Of a stretch of DNA of 64,000 bases, positions 34,129 to 50,983 are shown piece by piece (the stretch's first letter is position 1; the number at the start of each line of letters is the position of its first letter). Made by a program: the position numbers and the translations under genes. Under the pieces are notes generated by a model. That model saw nothing but the letters and a program-made list of their open reading frames with translations, was not told the origin of the DNA and did not search any database. The stretch comes from Methylobacterium oryzihabitans (GTDB lineage Bacteria; Pseudomonadota; Alphaproteobacteria; Rhizobiales; Beijerinckiaceae). Location: NCBI RefSeq assembly GCF_004004555.2, contig NZ_SACP01000026.1:1-64000 (forward strand), given 5' to 3'.

Positions 34129-37100
34129 ATGTCGGCGTCCGAGGAACGGGTCTCGCAGCTCGCCGATCTGGCCGGCATCGCCGACCGCTACACCGACGCC
34201 TTCGGCAAGGGGGTCGAGACGCCGCTCGCCGTCCGCGCCGGCGTGCTCGCCGCGATGGGCCTGCCGTCGGGCAGCGACGACGAGGCGCGGGCGAGCCTCG
34301 AGCGCGTCCGCGCGCTGCGGCACGGGCTGGTGCCGCCGCTGCTGCCGGCCGAGGCCCGCCGGGTGCTGCGGGTGCCGGTGCGGGTCGAGGGCGGCAGCGC
34401 CGGCCTGCTCAACTGGCGCCTCGTCGACGAGCGCGGCAGCGCCCGCGACGGCCGCGTCACCGTCACGCCGGGCGACGACACGGTCGCGATCGAACTGCCG
34501 CCGCTGACCCCGGGCTACCACCGCCTCGTCGTCACCCTCGGCGACCGGCGCGCCGACGCGATGGTGATCGCCGCGCCGCAGCGCTGCTGGCGCCCGCGGG
34601 CCTTCGCCGACGAGGGCGCCAGCGACTGGGGCCTCGCCGCCCAGCTCTACGGCCTGCGCTCGGAGCGCAACCTCGGCATCGGCACCTACGCCGATGCCGG
34701 CCAGGCCGCCGCCGATGCCGGGGCGCGGGGCGCTTCGTTCCTCGGCCTCAGCCCGGTCCACGCGCTGTTTCCCACCGACCGCCAGAAGGTCTCGCCCTAC
34801 TCGCCGTCGTCGCGGCTGTTCCTCGAAACCCTCTACATCGACCCCTCGGAGATTCCGGGCTTTCGCAACAGCGCCGCGGCCCGGCTGCTGGAGGAGGCGC
34901 GGCCGCGCATCGAGCGCCTGCGCGAGGCGTCGCTCGTCGACCATGCCGGGGTGTGGGAGGTGCTGCGCCCGGTCCTCGACGCCCTGTGGCAGGAGTCGCG
35001 CGCCCGCGCCGGCCAGGATCCCGACTTCCTCGCCTTCCGGGCCTCCGGCGGCGAGAACCTCGAAGCCCACGCGGTGTTCGAGGCCCTGTCCGAGCACTTC
35101 GCCGCATCCGGCGCGCACTGGCTCGGCGACTGGCCGGAGGAGTACCGCCGCAACGGCACCGCGGCCGTGCGCGACTTCGCCGGCACGCACGAGGAGCGCG
35201 TGGCGTTCCACGTCTGGCTCCAGTTCGTCGCCGATACCCAGCTCGCCGGTGCCGCGTCCCGGGCGCTCGGGGCCGGCATGCGGCTCGGCCTCTACCGCGA
35301 CCTCGCGGTCGGCGCCGACCGCGGCGGCTCGGAACTGTGGTCGCATCCCGAGCGGTTCGTCCCCGGGCTGTCGATCGGCGCGCCGCCGGACCTCCTCGCC
35401 CCCAACGGCCAGGATTGGGGCCTGCCGCCCTTCGACCCTCTCGAACTGGAGCGCAACGGCCTCGCGGCGTTCCGCGCCCTGGTCCAGGCCAACATGCGCC
35501 ACGCCGGCGCGATCCGCATCGACCACGCCTTCCAGCTCGCCCGGCTGTTCCTGATCCCGACCGGCGAGGGCGCACGGGCCGGCGCCTACGTGGCGATGCC
35601 GTTCGAGGCGATGCTGGCGGTGTTGCGGCTGGAGAGCCACCGCGCCAAGTGCCTCGTCATCGCCGAGGACCTTGGCACCGCGCCGGAGGGCTTCTCCGAC
35701 GCGCTGATGCAGGCCGGCATCCTGAGCTACCGCATCCTGTCGTTCGAGCGCGAGGGCGAGGGCCGGTTCAAGCCGCCCTCGGCCTATCCGCGCGACGCGC
35801 TCTGCGCCGTCACGACCCACGACCTGCCGACCTTCGTCGGCTGGTGGCGCGGGGTCGACACCGACCTGCGCCAGTCGCTCGGGCTCTACGACGCCGAGCG
35901 GGCCGAGGGCGAGCGCGGCGAGCGCGTCCACGAGCGCTGGCGCCTCGCCGAGGCGCTGGCCCAGCAGGGCCTGCTGACCGCCCCCGAGCCGCCCGAGCAG
36001 CCGCCGTTCGAGGCCGCCGCCCGCTTCCTCGCCCGCGCGCCCTCGGTGCTCACCGCCGTCCAGTACGAGGACGTGCTCGGCGAGATGAGCCAGGCCAACA
36101 TGCCGGGCACGATCGACGGCTACCCGAACTGGCGCCGCAAGCTCGACCGCGATCTCGACGCCATCGCCGAGCCCGGCGGGCCGCTCGCCAAGCTCGCCGC
36201 CGCCCTCGCCTCGGAGGATCGCGGGCCGCGCTCGGGCGCCGCGCGCCTCGCCTCGGCCCCGCCGCGGGCGACCTACCGGCTGCAGTTCCACAAGGACTTC
36301 ACCTTCGAGGACGCCACGAAGGTGGTGCCGTACCTCGCCAAGCTCGGCATCAGCCACGTCTACGCCTCGCCGATCCACAAGGCGCGGCCGGGCTCGATGC
36401 ACGGCTACGACATCGTCGACCACCGCGAGATCAACCCGGAACTCGGCGGCGAGGACGGCTTCGTGCGCTTCAGCGACGAACTGAAGCGCCACGGCCTGAA
36501 GTTCCTGCTCGACATCGTGCCCAACCACATGGGCGTCGGCGGCGCCGACAACCCGTGGTGGCTCTCGGTGCTGGAATGGGGGGCGCTGTCGCCGGCCGCC
36601 AACGCCTTCGACATCGACTGGGGCCGGCTCGGCGCCCACGAGAAGCTGGTGGTGCCGTTCCTCGGCGACCGCTACGGCGAGGCGTTGGAGAAGGGCAACC
36701 TGAAGCTCGCCTTCGACCCGCAGGACGGCGGCTTCAGCGTCTGGCACTACGAGCACAAGTTCCCGGTCTGCCCGCTGAGCTACCCGATCGTCCTCGACCG
36801 GGCGCTCGCGGCCCTGCCCGAGGTCGGCGACGCCGCCTCGGCCGAGGTGCTGGCGATCTCCGAGCGCCTGCGCCTGATGAGCGAGGAGACCAACGCCGAC
36901 CGCCTCGCCGGCTTCCCGGCCGAGGCCGACGGGCTCAAGCAGCGCCTCGCCGAGGCGGTGACGCGGGCGCCGGCCCTCAAGAGCGCGATCGAGCGCGCCG
37001 TGACGCTGGTCAACGGCTTCGAGGGCCACCCGGAAAGCTTCGGCACCCTGCACCGGATGCTGGAGAGCCAGTCCTACCGCCTCGCCCACTGGCGGGTGGC

Positions 37101-39057
37101 GGCGAGCGACATCAACTACCGCCGCTTCTTCGACGTGAACTCGCTTGCCGGCCTCAAGGTCGAGGTCGGCCCGGTCTTCGAGGCCGCCCACGCGATGCTG
37201 TTCCGGCAGATCCGCGAGGGCCGCATCGATGGCTTGCGGATCGACCACATCGACGGCCTCGCCGACCCGGCCGGCTACGCCCGGGCGCTCCAGGCGTCGG
37301 TCGGCCCGGGCTTCTACGTCGTGGTGGAGAAGATCCTGGAGCCGGGCGAGAAGCTGCGGCCCTGGCCGATCGCCGGCACCACCGGCTACGACGTGCTCAA
37401 CCAGATCGACGGCGTGTTCGTCGATGGCGCCCGGCGGCAGGCGGTGAGGACGCTCTACGCCGAGGCGACCGGCACCGACGAACCCTACGGCTGGCTCCTG
37501 CGCAGCGTGAAGGCCGAGATCCTCGAGACCAGCTTCGCCAGCGAGCTCGAGGTGCTCACCTCCGACATCAAGCAGGTGGCCGACGCCGACCGGCGCACCC
37601 GCGACTTCTCGGTCAACGCCCTGCGGCAGGCCCTGTCGGAGATCATCGCCCGCTTCCCGGTCTACCGCAGCTACCTGCCGCAGGACCTCGACGAGGGCGA
37701 GATCGAGGCCGAGGACCTGAAGCTCATCGACGGCGCGGTGCGCAAGGCCAAGCGCCGCTCGATCCTGCCCGACCGCTCGGTGCACGACTTCGCGCAAGCC
37801 GTACTGCTCGGGCGCATCGACACCGAGGGCCCGGGCAAGCCCGACCCGGAGATCGTGCGCCGCTTCCGCCGCCGCTTCCAGCAGCTCACCGGCCCGGTGA
37901 TGGCCAAGAGCCTGGAGGACACGCTGTTCTACCGCTTCGTCGAGCTCCTGGCGCTCAACGAGGTCGGGGGCGATCCGGGCGAGTACGGCATCGACGCCGA
38001 GCACTTCCACGCGCTCCAGGCCGCCCGCGCCCGCGACTGGCCGAACGCGATGATCACCACCGCCACCCACGACACCAAGCGCGGCGAGGACGCGCGGACC
38101 CGCCTGCTCGCCCTCTCGGAGATGCCCGAGGAATGGCGCGCCGAGTGGGAGCGCTGGACCGCCCTCGTCGCCCCGCACCTGTCCGAGGTCGAGGGCGAGG
38201 CGGCACCCGACGCCAACGACCAGTGGATGTTCCTGCAGGCAATCCTCGGCGCGTGGCCGCTCGAACTGCTCGACGGCGAGGCGGCGGGAGACGTGGAGGA
38301 CTTCCGCAAGCGTCTTGGCGCCTACGCCGAGAAGGCCTTGCGCGAGAGCAAGCGCAAGTCGAGCTGGGTCAACGTCGACGAGGGCTACGAGGGCGCGGTC
38401 TCGCGCCTGTTCGACGCCTTGATCGCGCCGGGCTCTGATTTCCTGCGCGAGTTCCGGCCGTTCGCCAAGCGGCTCGCCGAAGCCGGGATGGTGACGGGCC
38501 TTGCCCGCACGGTGCTCAAATGCACCCTGCCGGGCCTGCCCGACACCTACCAGGGCACCGAGTTCTGGGACTTCTCGTTCGTCGACCCCGACAACCGCCG
38601 GCCGGTCGACTACGAGGAGCGCAGCCGGGCGCTGGCCGGATCCGCCTCGATCCCCGAGATGCTGGCGACGTGGCCGGACGGGCGGATCAAGCAGTCGGTG
38701 CTGGCCCGACTGCTCGCCGACCGCGCCGCCGAGCCGGTCTTCTACGCCGAGGCCGATTACCGGCCGCTCGCCGCGCAGGGCAGACGGGCGGAGGGGGTCC
38801 TCGCGTTCCTGCGCGCCGACGCAACGGCCGGCGCCGAGGCCGGCGACCTCCTCGTCGCCGTGCCGCGGGGCGTCGCCGCCGAGGGCGTGGGCCGGGTCGG
38901 CGGGGCGTTCGACGGCACGACGCTGCCGGTGCCGGAGGGCAGCCGCTGGCGCGACCTCGTCACCGGGCAGGAATTCGGCGACCGCGGCGGCCATCTGGCG
39001 GTGTCGGAGCTGTTCGCAACCCTGCCGGTCGCTGTGCTCCGCCAGATCGCGACCTAG
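34129..39057 (+). CDS. 4-alpha-glucanotransferase - maltooligosyltrehalose synthase fusion (MalQ-TreY)
   Basis: The gene encodes 1642 residues in a single uninterrupted frame. Residues about 1-690 are a GH77 amylomaltase: QLYGLRSERNLGIGTYAD, KVSPYSPSSRLFLETLYID, nucleophile Asp465 in IRIDHAFQLAR, VIAEDLGT and TTHDLPTFVGW. From about residue 710 it is TreY (GH13_26): ATYRLQFHKDFTFEDA, YASPIHKARPGSMHGYDI, nucleophile Asp1039 in LRIDHIDGLADP, and THDTKRGEDAR. The first half lengthens glucan chains; the second half turns their reducing ends into trehalose ends for TreZ. Both catalytic sets are intact. MalQ and TreY are usually separate proteins of about 500-730 and 700-950 residues. Confidence 0.92.
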   Translation: MSASEERVSQLADLAGIADRYTDAFGKGVETPLAVRAGVLAAMGLPSGSDDEARASLERVRALRHGLVPPLLPAEARRVLRVPVRVEGGSAGLLNWRLVDERGSARDGRVTVTPGDDTVAIELPPLTPGYHRLVVTLGDRRADAMVIAAPQRCWRPRAFADEGASDWGLAAQLYGLRSERNLGIGTYADAGQAAADAGARGASFLGLSPVHALFPTDRQKVSPYSPSSRLFLETLYIDPSEIPGFRNSAAARLLEEARPRIERLREASLVDHAGVWEVLRPVLDALWQESRARAGQDPDFLAFRASGGENLEAHAVFEALSEHFAASGAHWLGDWPEEYRRNGTAAVRDFAGTHEERVAFHVWLQFVADTQLAGAASRALGAGMRLGLYRDLAVGADRGGSELWSHPERFVPGLSIGAPPDLLAPNGQDWGLPPFDPLELERNGLAAFRALVQANMRHAGAIRIDHAFQLARLFLIPTGEGARAGAYVAMPFEAMLAVLRLESHRAKCLVIAEDLGTAPEGFSDALMQAGILSYRILSFEREGEGRFKPPSAYPRDALCAVTTHDLPTFVGWWRGVDTDLRQSLGLYDAERAEGERGERVHERWRLAEALAQQGLLTAPEPPEQPPFEAAARFLARAPSVLTAVQYEDVLGEMSQANMPGTIDGYPNWRRKLDRDLDAIAEPGGPLAKLAAALASEDRGPRSGAARLASAPPRATYRLQFHKDFTFEDATKVVPYLAKLGISHVYASPIHKARPGSMHGYDIVDHREINPELGGEDGFVRFSDELKRHGLKFLLDIVPNHMGVGGADNPWWLSVLEWGALSPAANAFDIDWGRLGAHEKLVVPFLGDRYGEALEKGNLKLAFDPQDGGFSVWHYEHKFPVCPLSYPIVLDRALAALPEVGDAASAEVLAISERLRLMSEETNADRLAGFPAEADGLKQRLAEAVTRAPALKSAIERAVTLVNGFEGHPESFGTLHRMLESQSYRLAHWRVAASDINYRRFFDVNSLAGLKVEVGPVFEAAHAMLFRQIREGRIDGLRIDHIDGLADPAGYARALQASVGPGFYVVVEKILEPGEKLRPWPIAGTTGYDVLNQIDGVFVDGARRQAVRTLYAEATGTDEPYGWLLRSVKAEILETSFASELEVLTSDIKQVADADRRTRDFSVNALRQALSEIIARFPVYRSYLPQDLDEGEIEAEDLKLIDGAVRKAKRRSILPDRSVHDFAQAVLLGRIDTEGPGKPDPEIVRRFRRRFQQLTGPVMAKSLEDTLFYRFVELLALNEVGGDPGEYGIDAEHFHALQAARARDWPNAMITTATHDTKRGEDARTRLLALSEMPEEWRAEWERWTALVAPHLSEVEGEAAPDANDQWMFLQAILGAWPLELLDGEAAGDVEDFRKRLGAYAEKALRESKRKSSWVNVDEGYEGAVSRLFDALIAPGSDFLREFRPFAKRLAEAGMVTGLARTVLKCTLPGLPDTYQGTEFWDFSFVDPDNRRPVDYEERSRALAGSASIPEMLATWPDGRIKQSVLARLLADRAAEPVFYAEADYRPLAAQGRRAEGVLAFLRADATAGAEAGDLLVAVPRGVAAEGVGRVGGAFDGTTLPVPEGSRWRDLVTGQEFGDRGGHLAVSELFATLPVAVLRQIAT

Positions 39058-39248
39058 ATCCGACCCGTGGCCGGTGCGGCGCTTCTTCCGGGAGCGTCAC
39101 ACCCTCGTGAGGCCGGGCGGCGTACATGCCGCCGAAAGCCGCGGCTCCCGTCGCGGCCGAGAGCCGGTCGGCCGGGCGCGTGGCGCCCGCCGGCCAGGAA
39201 CGTCCGTCGCGGGCCGCGACGGGACAGGATGCCAACAGGAACGGGACG

Positions 39249-42629
<3,381 letters not shown>

Positions 42630-42792
42630 GCGAGCCCGTGGCAGCACGACGGGGCGGCCCGCTGCCGCTCCGCCGCATCCGGACGAGGCTTCCCGCCCGC
42701 GACCTCCGAACAATCCGTGGTTGCCCGGCGTTCCCGCAGGGCACCCCGTGGCGTTGGACCTGACGCCACGAAACCGACGAGGCTCTGACGCG

Positions 42793-46059
<3,267 letters not shown>

Positions 46060-48357
46060 ATGACGGACGACGACACCCGCGCCGCACCCGTGTCCCGCGC
46101 CATGCCGCTGACGGCCGCCACCGGCGCCACCGTGTCGGAGCGGACGGCCCGGCCGGCTCCGGCCCGGGACGACGGCCTGCATCCGGACGCGATCGAGGCG
46201 GTGATGGCCGCCAACCACGGCGACCCCTTCGCGATCCTCGGCCCGCACGAGGTCGCCCCGGGGCAGTGGGAGGTGCGCGCGGTGCTGCCGGAGGCCCGCG
46301 CCGCCTCGGTCCTCGTCGGCGAGCAGCGCCACGACATGGTGCGCCGCCACCCGGGCGGGTTCTTCGTCGCCGCCTTCGCCTCCGAGCGGCGGCCCGACTA
46401 CCGCATCGCCATCGAGGGCTGGGACAACCTCGAGCGCACCCGCCGCGACCCCTACGAGTTCGGCACCACCCTCGACGCGGAGGAAATCCGCCTGCTGCGC
46501 GACGTCGGCAACGACGCGGTGCAGCGGGTGCTCGGCGGCCAGGCGATCACGGTCGGCGGGGTCTCGGGTTTCCGCTTCGCGGTCTGGGCGCCCAACGCCC
46601 GGCGGGTCAGCGTCGTGGGCGACTTCAACGCCTGGGACGGACGCCGCCACCCGATGCGGCTGTGGCAGGACGGCGGCATCTGGGAGCTGTTCATCCCGGA
46701 CCTGCCGGCCGGCACCAACTACAAGTTCGAGATCCGCGGCCCCGACGGCTCGCTGCTGCCGCTCAAGGCCGATCCGGTCGCCTTCGCCGCCCAGCACCCG
46801 CCGGAGACCGCCTCGAAGCTCGTCGGCCGGCCGCAGCCGGTGTGGCGCGACGGCGCCTGGATGGCGGGGCGCGGCAGCCTCGACCACCGTCACGGCCCGA
46901 TCTCGATCTACGAAGTCCATCTCGGCTCGTGGGCCCGGGTGCCCGAGGAGGGCAACCGCTACCTCACCTACCGCGAACTGGCGCAGCGCCTGATCCCCTA
47001 CGTCAAGGAGATGGGCTTCACCCATATCGAGTTGCTGCCGATCACCGAGCACCCGTTCGACGGTTCGTGGGGCTACCAGCCGGTGTCGCTGTTCGCGCCG
47101 ACGAGCCGCTTCGGCTCGCCGGAGGATTTCTGCGAGTTCGTCAACGCCGCCCACGAGGCCGGCATCGGCATCCTGCTCGACTGGGTGCCGGGGCACTTCC
47201 CCCTCGACGCCCACGGCTTCGGCCAGTTCGACGGCACCCACCTGTACGAGCACGCCGACCCGCGCCAGGGCTTCCACCAGGACTGGGGCACCTACATCTA
47301 CAATTTCGGCCGCACCGAGGTCTCGGCGTTCCTCGCCGCCAATGCCCGGTTCTGGCTCGAGGACTACCATCTCGACGGGCTGCGGGTCGATGCCGTGGCG
47401 TCGATGCTCTACCTCGACTACTCGCGCCGGGCCGGGGAGTGGATTCCCAACCGCTACGGCGGCAACGAGAATCTCGAGGCGATCGACTTCCTGCGCAAGA
47501 CCAACGAGGCGACCTATTCCCACGCCCCCGGCACGATGACGGTGGCGGAAGAGTCCACCTCGTGGCCGGGCGTCTCGCACCCGACCTATACCGGCGGCCT
47601 CGGCTTCGGCTTCAAGTGGAACATGGGCTGGATGCACGACACGCTCCAGTTCATCTCCAAGGAGCCGGTGCACCGCCGCTACCACCACCACGACCTGACC
47701 TTCGGGCTGCTCTACGCCTTCTCGGAGAATTTCATCCTGCCGCTGTCCCACGACGAGGTGGTGCACGGGAAGGGCTCGCTGATCGGCAAGATGCCGGGCG
47801 ACCGCTGGCAGAAATTTGCCAATCTGCGCGCCTATTTCGGCTTCATGTGGGGGCATCCCGGCAAGAAGCTGCTGTTCATGGGCGGCGAGTTCGGCCAGGA
47901 GCGCGAGTGGAACCACAACCAGTCCCTCGACTGGCACCTGCTCGACGATCCCCTCCATGCGGGGCTGAAGGCGCTGGTCGGCGACCTCAACCGGCTCTAT
48001 GTCGCGACCCCGGCGCTGCACGCCCGCGACACCGAGGCGGCCGGATTCCGCTGGCTGGTGGCCGACGACGCCGAGAACAGCGTCATCGCCTGGGCCCGCC
48101 TCGGCCGTGAGCCGGGTCAGGTCGCCGTGGTGGTGTCGAACTTCACGCCGATCCCGCGCCACGGCTACCGGATCGGGGTGCCGGCGCCAGGGCTCTACCG
48201 CGAGGCGATCAACTCGGATGCGGCGGCCTATGGCGGCAGCAACGTCGGCAATTACGGCGGCGTCGCTACCTCCGACGAGCCGTCGCACGGCCAGCCCTGC
48301 TCGCTGACCCTGTCGCTGCCGCCGCTCGGCACGGTCATCCTGGTCCTGGAGGGGTGA
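46060..48357 (+). CDS. glgB: 1,4-alpha-glucan branching enzyme
   Basis: The gene encodes 765 residues. It has the two N-terminal beta domains of long-form GlgB: an N1 domain ([19 protein letters not shown]) and CBM48 ([20 protein letters not shown]). The GH13_9 barrel carries [18 protein letters not shown] (nucleophile), [14 protein letters not shown] (acid/base) and [14 protein letters not shown]. It makes alpha-1,6 branches in glycogen or in GlgE-made glucan. Its start abuts the treS-maltokinase stop, and it ends the cluster, converging with the diguanylate cyclase gene 76 bp away. Confidence 0.95.
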   Translation: MTDDDTRAAPVSRAMPLTAATGATVSERTARPAPARDDGLHPDAIEAVMAANHGDPFAILGPHEVAPGQWEVRAVLPEARAASVLVGEQRHDMVRRHPGGFFVAAFASERRPDYRIAIEGWDNLERTRRDPYEFGTTLDAEEIRLLRDVGNDAVQRVLGGQAITVGGVSGFRFAVWAPNARRVSVVGDFNAWDGRRHPMRLWQDGGIWELFIPDLPAGTNYKFEIRGPDGSLLPLKADPVAFAAQHPPETASKLVGRPQPVWRDGAWMAGRGSLDHRHGPISIYEVHLGSWARVPEEGNRYLTYRELAQRLIPYVKEMGFTHIELLPITEHPFDGSWGYQPVSLFAPTSRFGSPEDFCEFVNAAHEAGIGILLDWVPGHFPLDAHGFGQFDGTHLYEHADPRQGFHQDWGTYIYNFGRTEVSAFLAANARFWLEDYHLDGLRVDAVASMLYLDYSRRAGEWIPNRYGGNENLEAIDFLRKTNEATYSHAPGTMTVAEESTSWPGVSHPTYTGGLGFGFKWNMGWMHDTLQFISKEPVHRRYHHHDLTFGLLYAFSENFILPLSHDEVVHGKGSLIGKMPGDRWQKFANLRAYFGFMWGHPGKKLLFMGGEFGQEREWNHNQSLDWHLLDDPLHAGLKALVGDLNRLYVATPALHARDTEAAGFRWLVADDAENSVIAWARLGREPGQVAVVVSNFTPIPRHGYRIGVPAPGLYREAINSDAAAYGGSNVGNYGGVATSDEPSHGQPCSLTLSLPPLGTVILVLEG

Positions 48358-48433
48358 TCCGGCTTCCGGCAGCCGGATCGAAGCCCACGCGGCGCTTGAG
48401 CGAGGCCGTCTTCCGCCCTCCGGCCGCCGACGC

Positions 48434-49960
48434 TCAAATCTGTCTGGCGTGAACCAGGCGCAGTGCGGCGGTGGCAGCCGGCGCCGCCGCGCTGCGGGTC
48501 TGGTTGCGGCCGCCGTTCTTGGCGGCGTAGAGCGCCTCGTCGGCGAGCCGCACCAGATCGGCCGCATCCCTGGCCTGGGCGGCCGAGGCCGCGCCGATGC
48601 TCACCGTGACCGAGCCGCCGCCGATCCCCGCGGAGGCCAACGCGACCTGCGCCACCGCGTCGTGGATCCGGTCGGCGACGCTCAGCGCGCCGGTTCCGTC
48701 GGTGCCGGGCAGCAGCACGACGAACTCCTCGCCGCCGATCCGGCAGACGAGATCCCCGGGGCGGAACACGCTCTCCGACAGGGCGCCGGCGAGGCCCTTC
48801 AGGATCTCGTCGCCGACCCCGTGGCCGTAGCGGTCGTTGTAGCGCTTGAAGTGGTCGGCATCGACGACGAGGAGCGACAGCGGCCGGCCCGAACCCGCGG
48901 CCCGGCCCCAGGCCCGGTCGAGTTCGTCCTCGAAGCGCCGGCGGTTCGGCAGCCCGGTGAGCATGTCGGTCATCGACAGGCGGGCGAGCTCCGCCTCGAT
49001 CCCGGTGCGGCGCTCGAGTTCGCGGGCGAACATCACCACGAGGGCGATGGTCAGCCCGCCGAGGACCAGCACGACCCCGCTGATCACCGCCGCCTTCGTT
49101 CGCCACTCGGCGTCGATCTCGTCGACCGACAGGGCGACGTTGAGCAGCAGCGGCAGGTCGCCGACACCCGTGAAGGTGTAGTGCCGCAGGAGGCCGTCGC
49201 GCACCGAGGCGCTCGTGAAGCTGCCCGACCCCTCGCGCCGGAACCGCTCGAAATTCGCCGTCCCGGCGATGCTGGTGCCGAGGTCGGCCTCGACATAGGG
49301 GTGGCGCATGATGCGCGTCCCGTCGCGGTGATAGAGGTTGATCGCGCCGTCGCGGCCGAGTCCGAGGCGGTCGAGCAGCCGGCGGAAGTAGGACAGCTTC
49401 AGCGTGGCGACCGCGACGCCGCCGAACGTGCCGTCCGGCTTGGTGATCCGCCGGCTGAGCGGGAGCATGCGCTCGCCGTTGAGCCGCGAGACGACCGGCG
49501 GACCGAGATAGAGGCCGAGATCGGGCCGCGCCACGTGGACCCGGAAGTAGTCGCGGTCGGCGAAGCTGCCGGTCGGGGCCGGCGAGCGGGGCGAACTCTC
49601 GGTCGGTCTCCCGTGCTCGTCGAGGACCATCATCAGGCCGATGTCCTGGGCGCTCGTGGCGCGGTCGAACAGGGTGAGTTGGCGGATCTCGGGGCTGGCC
49701 GCGTCGAGCCCCGGTGCGCGAAGGTTGTCCTGGACGCCGCGCAGGGACAGGTCGAGGAGTTCGATGTTGCGGGCGACATCGCGCTCGATGACCTGCAGCA
49801 GGTTGCGCGACGTCTGCTCCGCCTTGTCCCAGGCATCCTGCCGCAGTTCGAGCAGCATCAGGGCCGAGACCGCCATCATGCCGAGAGGGGCGATGATCCC
49901 GAGCAGGATCCAGGTTCCGGGCGAGGCGGGACGGAGGAACGTGAGGCGCGAGGGTACCAC
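48434..49960 (-). CDS. Membrane sensor diguanylate cyclase (GGDEF)
   Basis: The gene encodes 508 residues. A membrane segment lies at about 17-38 (TWILLGIIAPLGMMAVSALM), then a large periplasmic sensor of the Cache/PDC type (SFADRDYFRVHVARPDLGLY, FGGVAVATLKLSYF), a second membrane segment near 290-310, and a GGDEF domain. The active motif is GGEEF, with an RPGD inhibitory site five residues before it, so it should make cyclic-di-GMP under product feedback. The GTG start at 49960 follows GGGAG at good spacing. No effector gene is adjacent. Confidence 0.88.
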   Translation of the reverse strand: MVPSRLTFLRPASPGTWILLGIIAPLGMMAVSALMLLELRQDAWDKAEQTSRNLLQVIERDVARNIELLDLSLRGVQDNLRAPGLDAASPEIRQLTLFDRATSAQDIGLMMVLDEHGRPTESSPRSPAPTGSFADRDYFRVHVARPDLGLYLGPPVVSRLNGERMLPLSRRITKPDGTFGGVAVATLKLSYFRRLLDRLGLGRDGAINLYHRDGTRIMRHPYVEADLGTSIAGTANFERFRREGSGSFTSASVRDGLLRHYTFTGVGDLPLLLNVALSVDEIDAEWRTKAAVISGVVLVLGGLTIALVVMFARELERRTGIEAELARLSMTDMLTGLPNRRRFEDELDRAWGRAAGSGRPLSLLVVDADHFKRYNDRYGHGVGDEILKGLAGALSESVFRPGDLVCRIGGEEFVVLLPGTDGTGALSVADRIHDAVAQVALASAGIGGGSVTVSIGAASAAQARDAADLVRLADEALYAAKNGGRNQTRSAAAPAATAALRLVHARQI

Positions 49961-50148
49961 CGGGGTCGCTCCCGAGCGGACAGGCCCGCTCTGAACGACG
50001 TCTCATGCGCCGCCTAAGGCGGCGTTGCGCCGATCCGGTGCATTGTCGCGATCGGGTGAGGTTCCGCCGCCGGCCGGCTCCGGCGAGCCGCGATGGTGAT
50101 CGATTCACCACACCGTCCGGAAACGGGCCGGACACGGACCCCGGCCGC

Positions 50149-50177
50149 TTGCGCCGCGCGGCGCGGCACACACTAAA
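50149..50177 (+). promoter_or_regulatory. Candidate promoter for the small RNA
   Basis: TTGCGC (50149-50154), a 17-bp spacer and ACTAAA (50172-50177) lie just before a structured segment ending in an intrinsic terminator. The -35 is a plausible alphaproteobacterial variant; the -10 is imperfect. A perfect hairpin CGCCGCC-TAA-GGCGGCG at 50008-50024 lies further upstream, nearer the divergent cyclase gene. Confidence 0.35.
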
Positions 50178-50182
50178 ACATC

Positions 50183-50268
50183 ACGAGCGCGATGGCGTCG
50201 CGCCCGTGTCGCCCTTCTCGGGCGTTTCCTCCCTAGACTTCGGGCCGCTCGCAAGGGCGGCCCTTTTT
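50183..50268 (+). ncRNA. Candidate small RNA, three hairpins and terminator
   Basis: In the 516-bp gap 49961-50476 there is no gene. A short plus-strand segment folds as three perfect hairpins in a row: GCGCGA-TGGCG-TCGCGC (50187-50203), CGCCC-TTCTC-GGGCG (50210-50224), and the terminator stem GGGCCGC/GCGGCCC (50242-50263) followed by T5. No plus-strand coding gene lies upstream that this terminator could serve. The size would be roughly 85 nt; the 5' end is estimated from the candidate promoter. I do not recognise the RNA family. It could also be a leader attenuator of the gene at 50477. Confidence 0.45.
50242..50268 (+). terminator. Intrinsic terminator GGGCCGC...GCGGCCC-T5
   Basis: A 7-bp GC stem with an 8-nt loop is directly followed by TTTTT (50264-50268). 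It is a textbook Rho-independent terminator on the plus strand, with no coding gene upstream of it. Confidence 0.8.
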
Positions 50269-50476
50269 ATGTCCGGGCCGTGGTCGTACCGGGTCCGCGA
50301 TCGACAAACAAGCAAAATTCTTCCGGTTCGGTATTCGGTAGCATTTTCGTGCCGTCCGGGCCGCCTCGGGAGGCCGGGCGCTCGCGCGAACCATCCCGTC
50401 GGGCTGGAACCGCCAAGGCGGCGGACAGTTCTGCCATGATCTTCGGCAGTCGAGATCGCCGGCAGGATTGCGCTCC

Positions 50477-50887
50477 ATGACCCAGCTCCGTTCCCTCGTC
50501 GCCGGGCTCCTCGCCGCCGCCATCGCCGGGCCGGCCCTCGCCGCGTCTTGCGGCGCCGAGATCGCGGCGCTCGAACCCCGGCTCGACGAGAAGAGCCGCG
50601 AGGTGATCGCGACCTCGTCGGCCGGCAAGGAAGTCGCGTCGCGCCGCGAGGCCAAGGCCGAGGAGGCGGCGGAGAACAAGGTGCCGCCGACGGCGCTGCC
50701 CTCCGGCCCGGCGCCGGGCAGCATCGAGGCGCAGGCGACCGCCAAGGCGGCGGAATCCGGCGGCGGCACCGGCGCCATGGAGGCGCGCGCCAGCCTCAAC
50801 CGCGCCCGCGAACTGGACAAGAAGGGCGACGAGGCCGGCTGCCTCCAGGTGCTCGGCGAAGCCCGCAAGCAGATCGGTTCGCCCTGA
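50477..50887 (+). CDS. Secreted/periplasmic protein of unknown function
   Basis: The gene encodes 136 residues. The signal peptide is clear (LRSLVAGLLAAAIAGPALAA, cleaved after ALA). The mature part is charged and predicted helical (IAALEPRLDEKSREVIATSS, SRREAKAEEAAENK), with a Gly/Pro-rich middle and a C-terminal helix with one Cys. Two cysteines (after cleavage and near the end) could pair. I do not recognise a family. It begins about 200 bp after the candidate small RNA. An in-frame TTG at 50468 is a less likely start. Confidence 0.65.
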   Translation: MTQLRSLVAGLLAAAIAGPALAASCGAEIAALEPRLDEKSREVIATSSAGKEVASRREAKAEEAAENKVPPTALPSGPAPGSIEAQATAKAAESGGGTGAMEARASLNRARELDKKGDEAGCLQVLGEARKQIGSP

Positions 50888-50983
50888 ACCGCGCGCCTGC
50901 CGCCGCCGGGGGTTGACGACGGGCACGCCGTTTGCGACCGGCCTTCGGGACCAGACCGGTTCCCCGGCGGGAAGAGGCAGCGG

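Noticed and set aside
32206-38994. A 2262-codon open frame on the minus strand
   Set aside because: It is antisense to treZ and malQ-treY, is dominated by Arg, Gly, Val, Asp and Glu without any fold, and exists only because stop codons are rare in this GC-rich DNA.
46060-46150. A second start for glgB further downstream
   Set aside because: The ATG abutting the treS stop (TGAATG) is the simplest coupled start, and the N-terminal extension is common in long-form GlgB.
50183-50268. A tRNA or the signal-recognition-particle RNA at the small-RNA candidate
   Set aside because: No T-loop motif, acceptor pairing or CCA is present and the conserved SRP GGAAG/AGCA loop pattern is missing.
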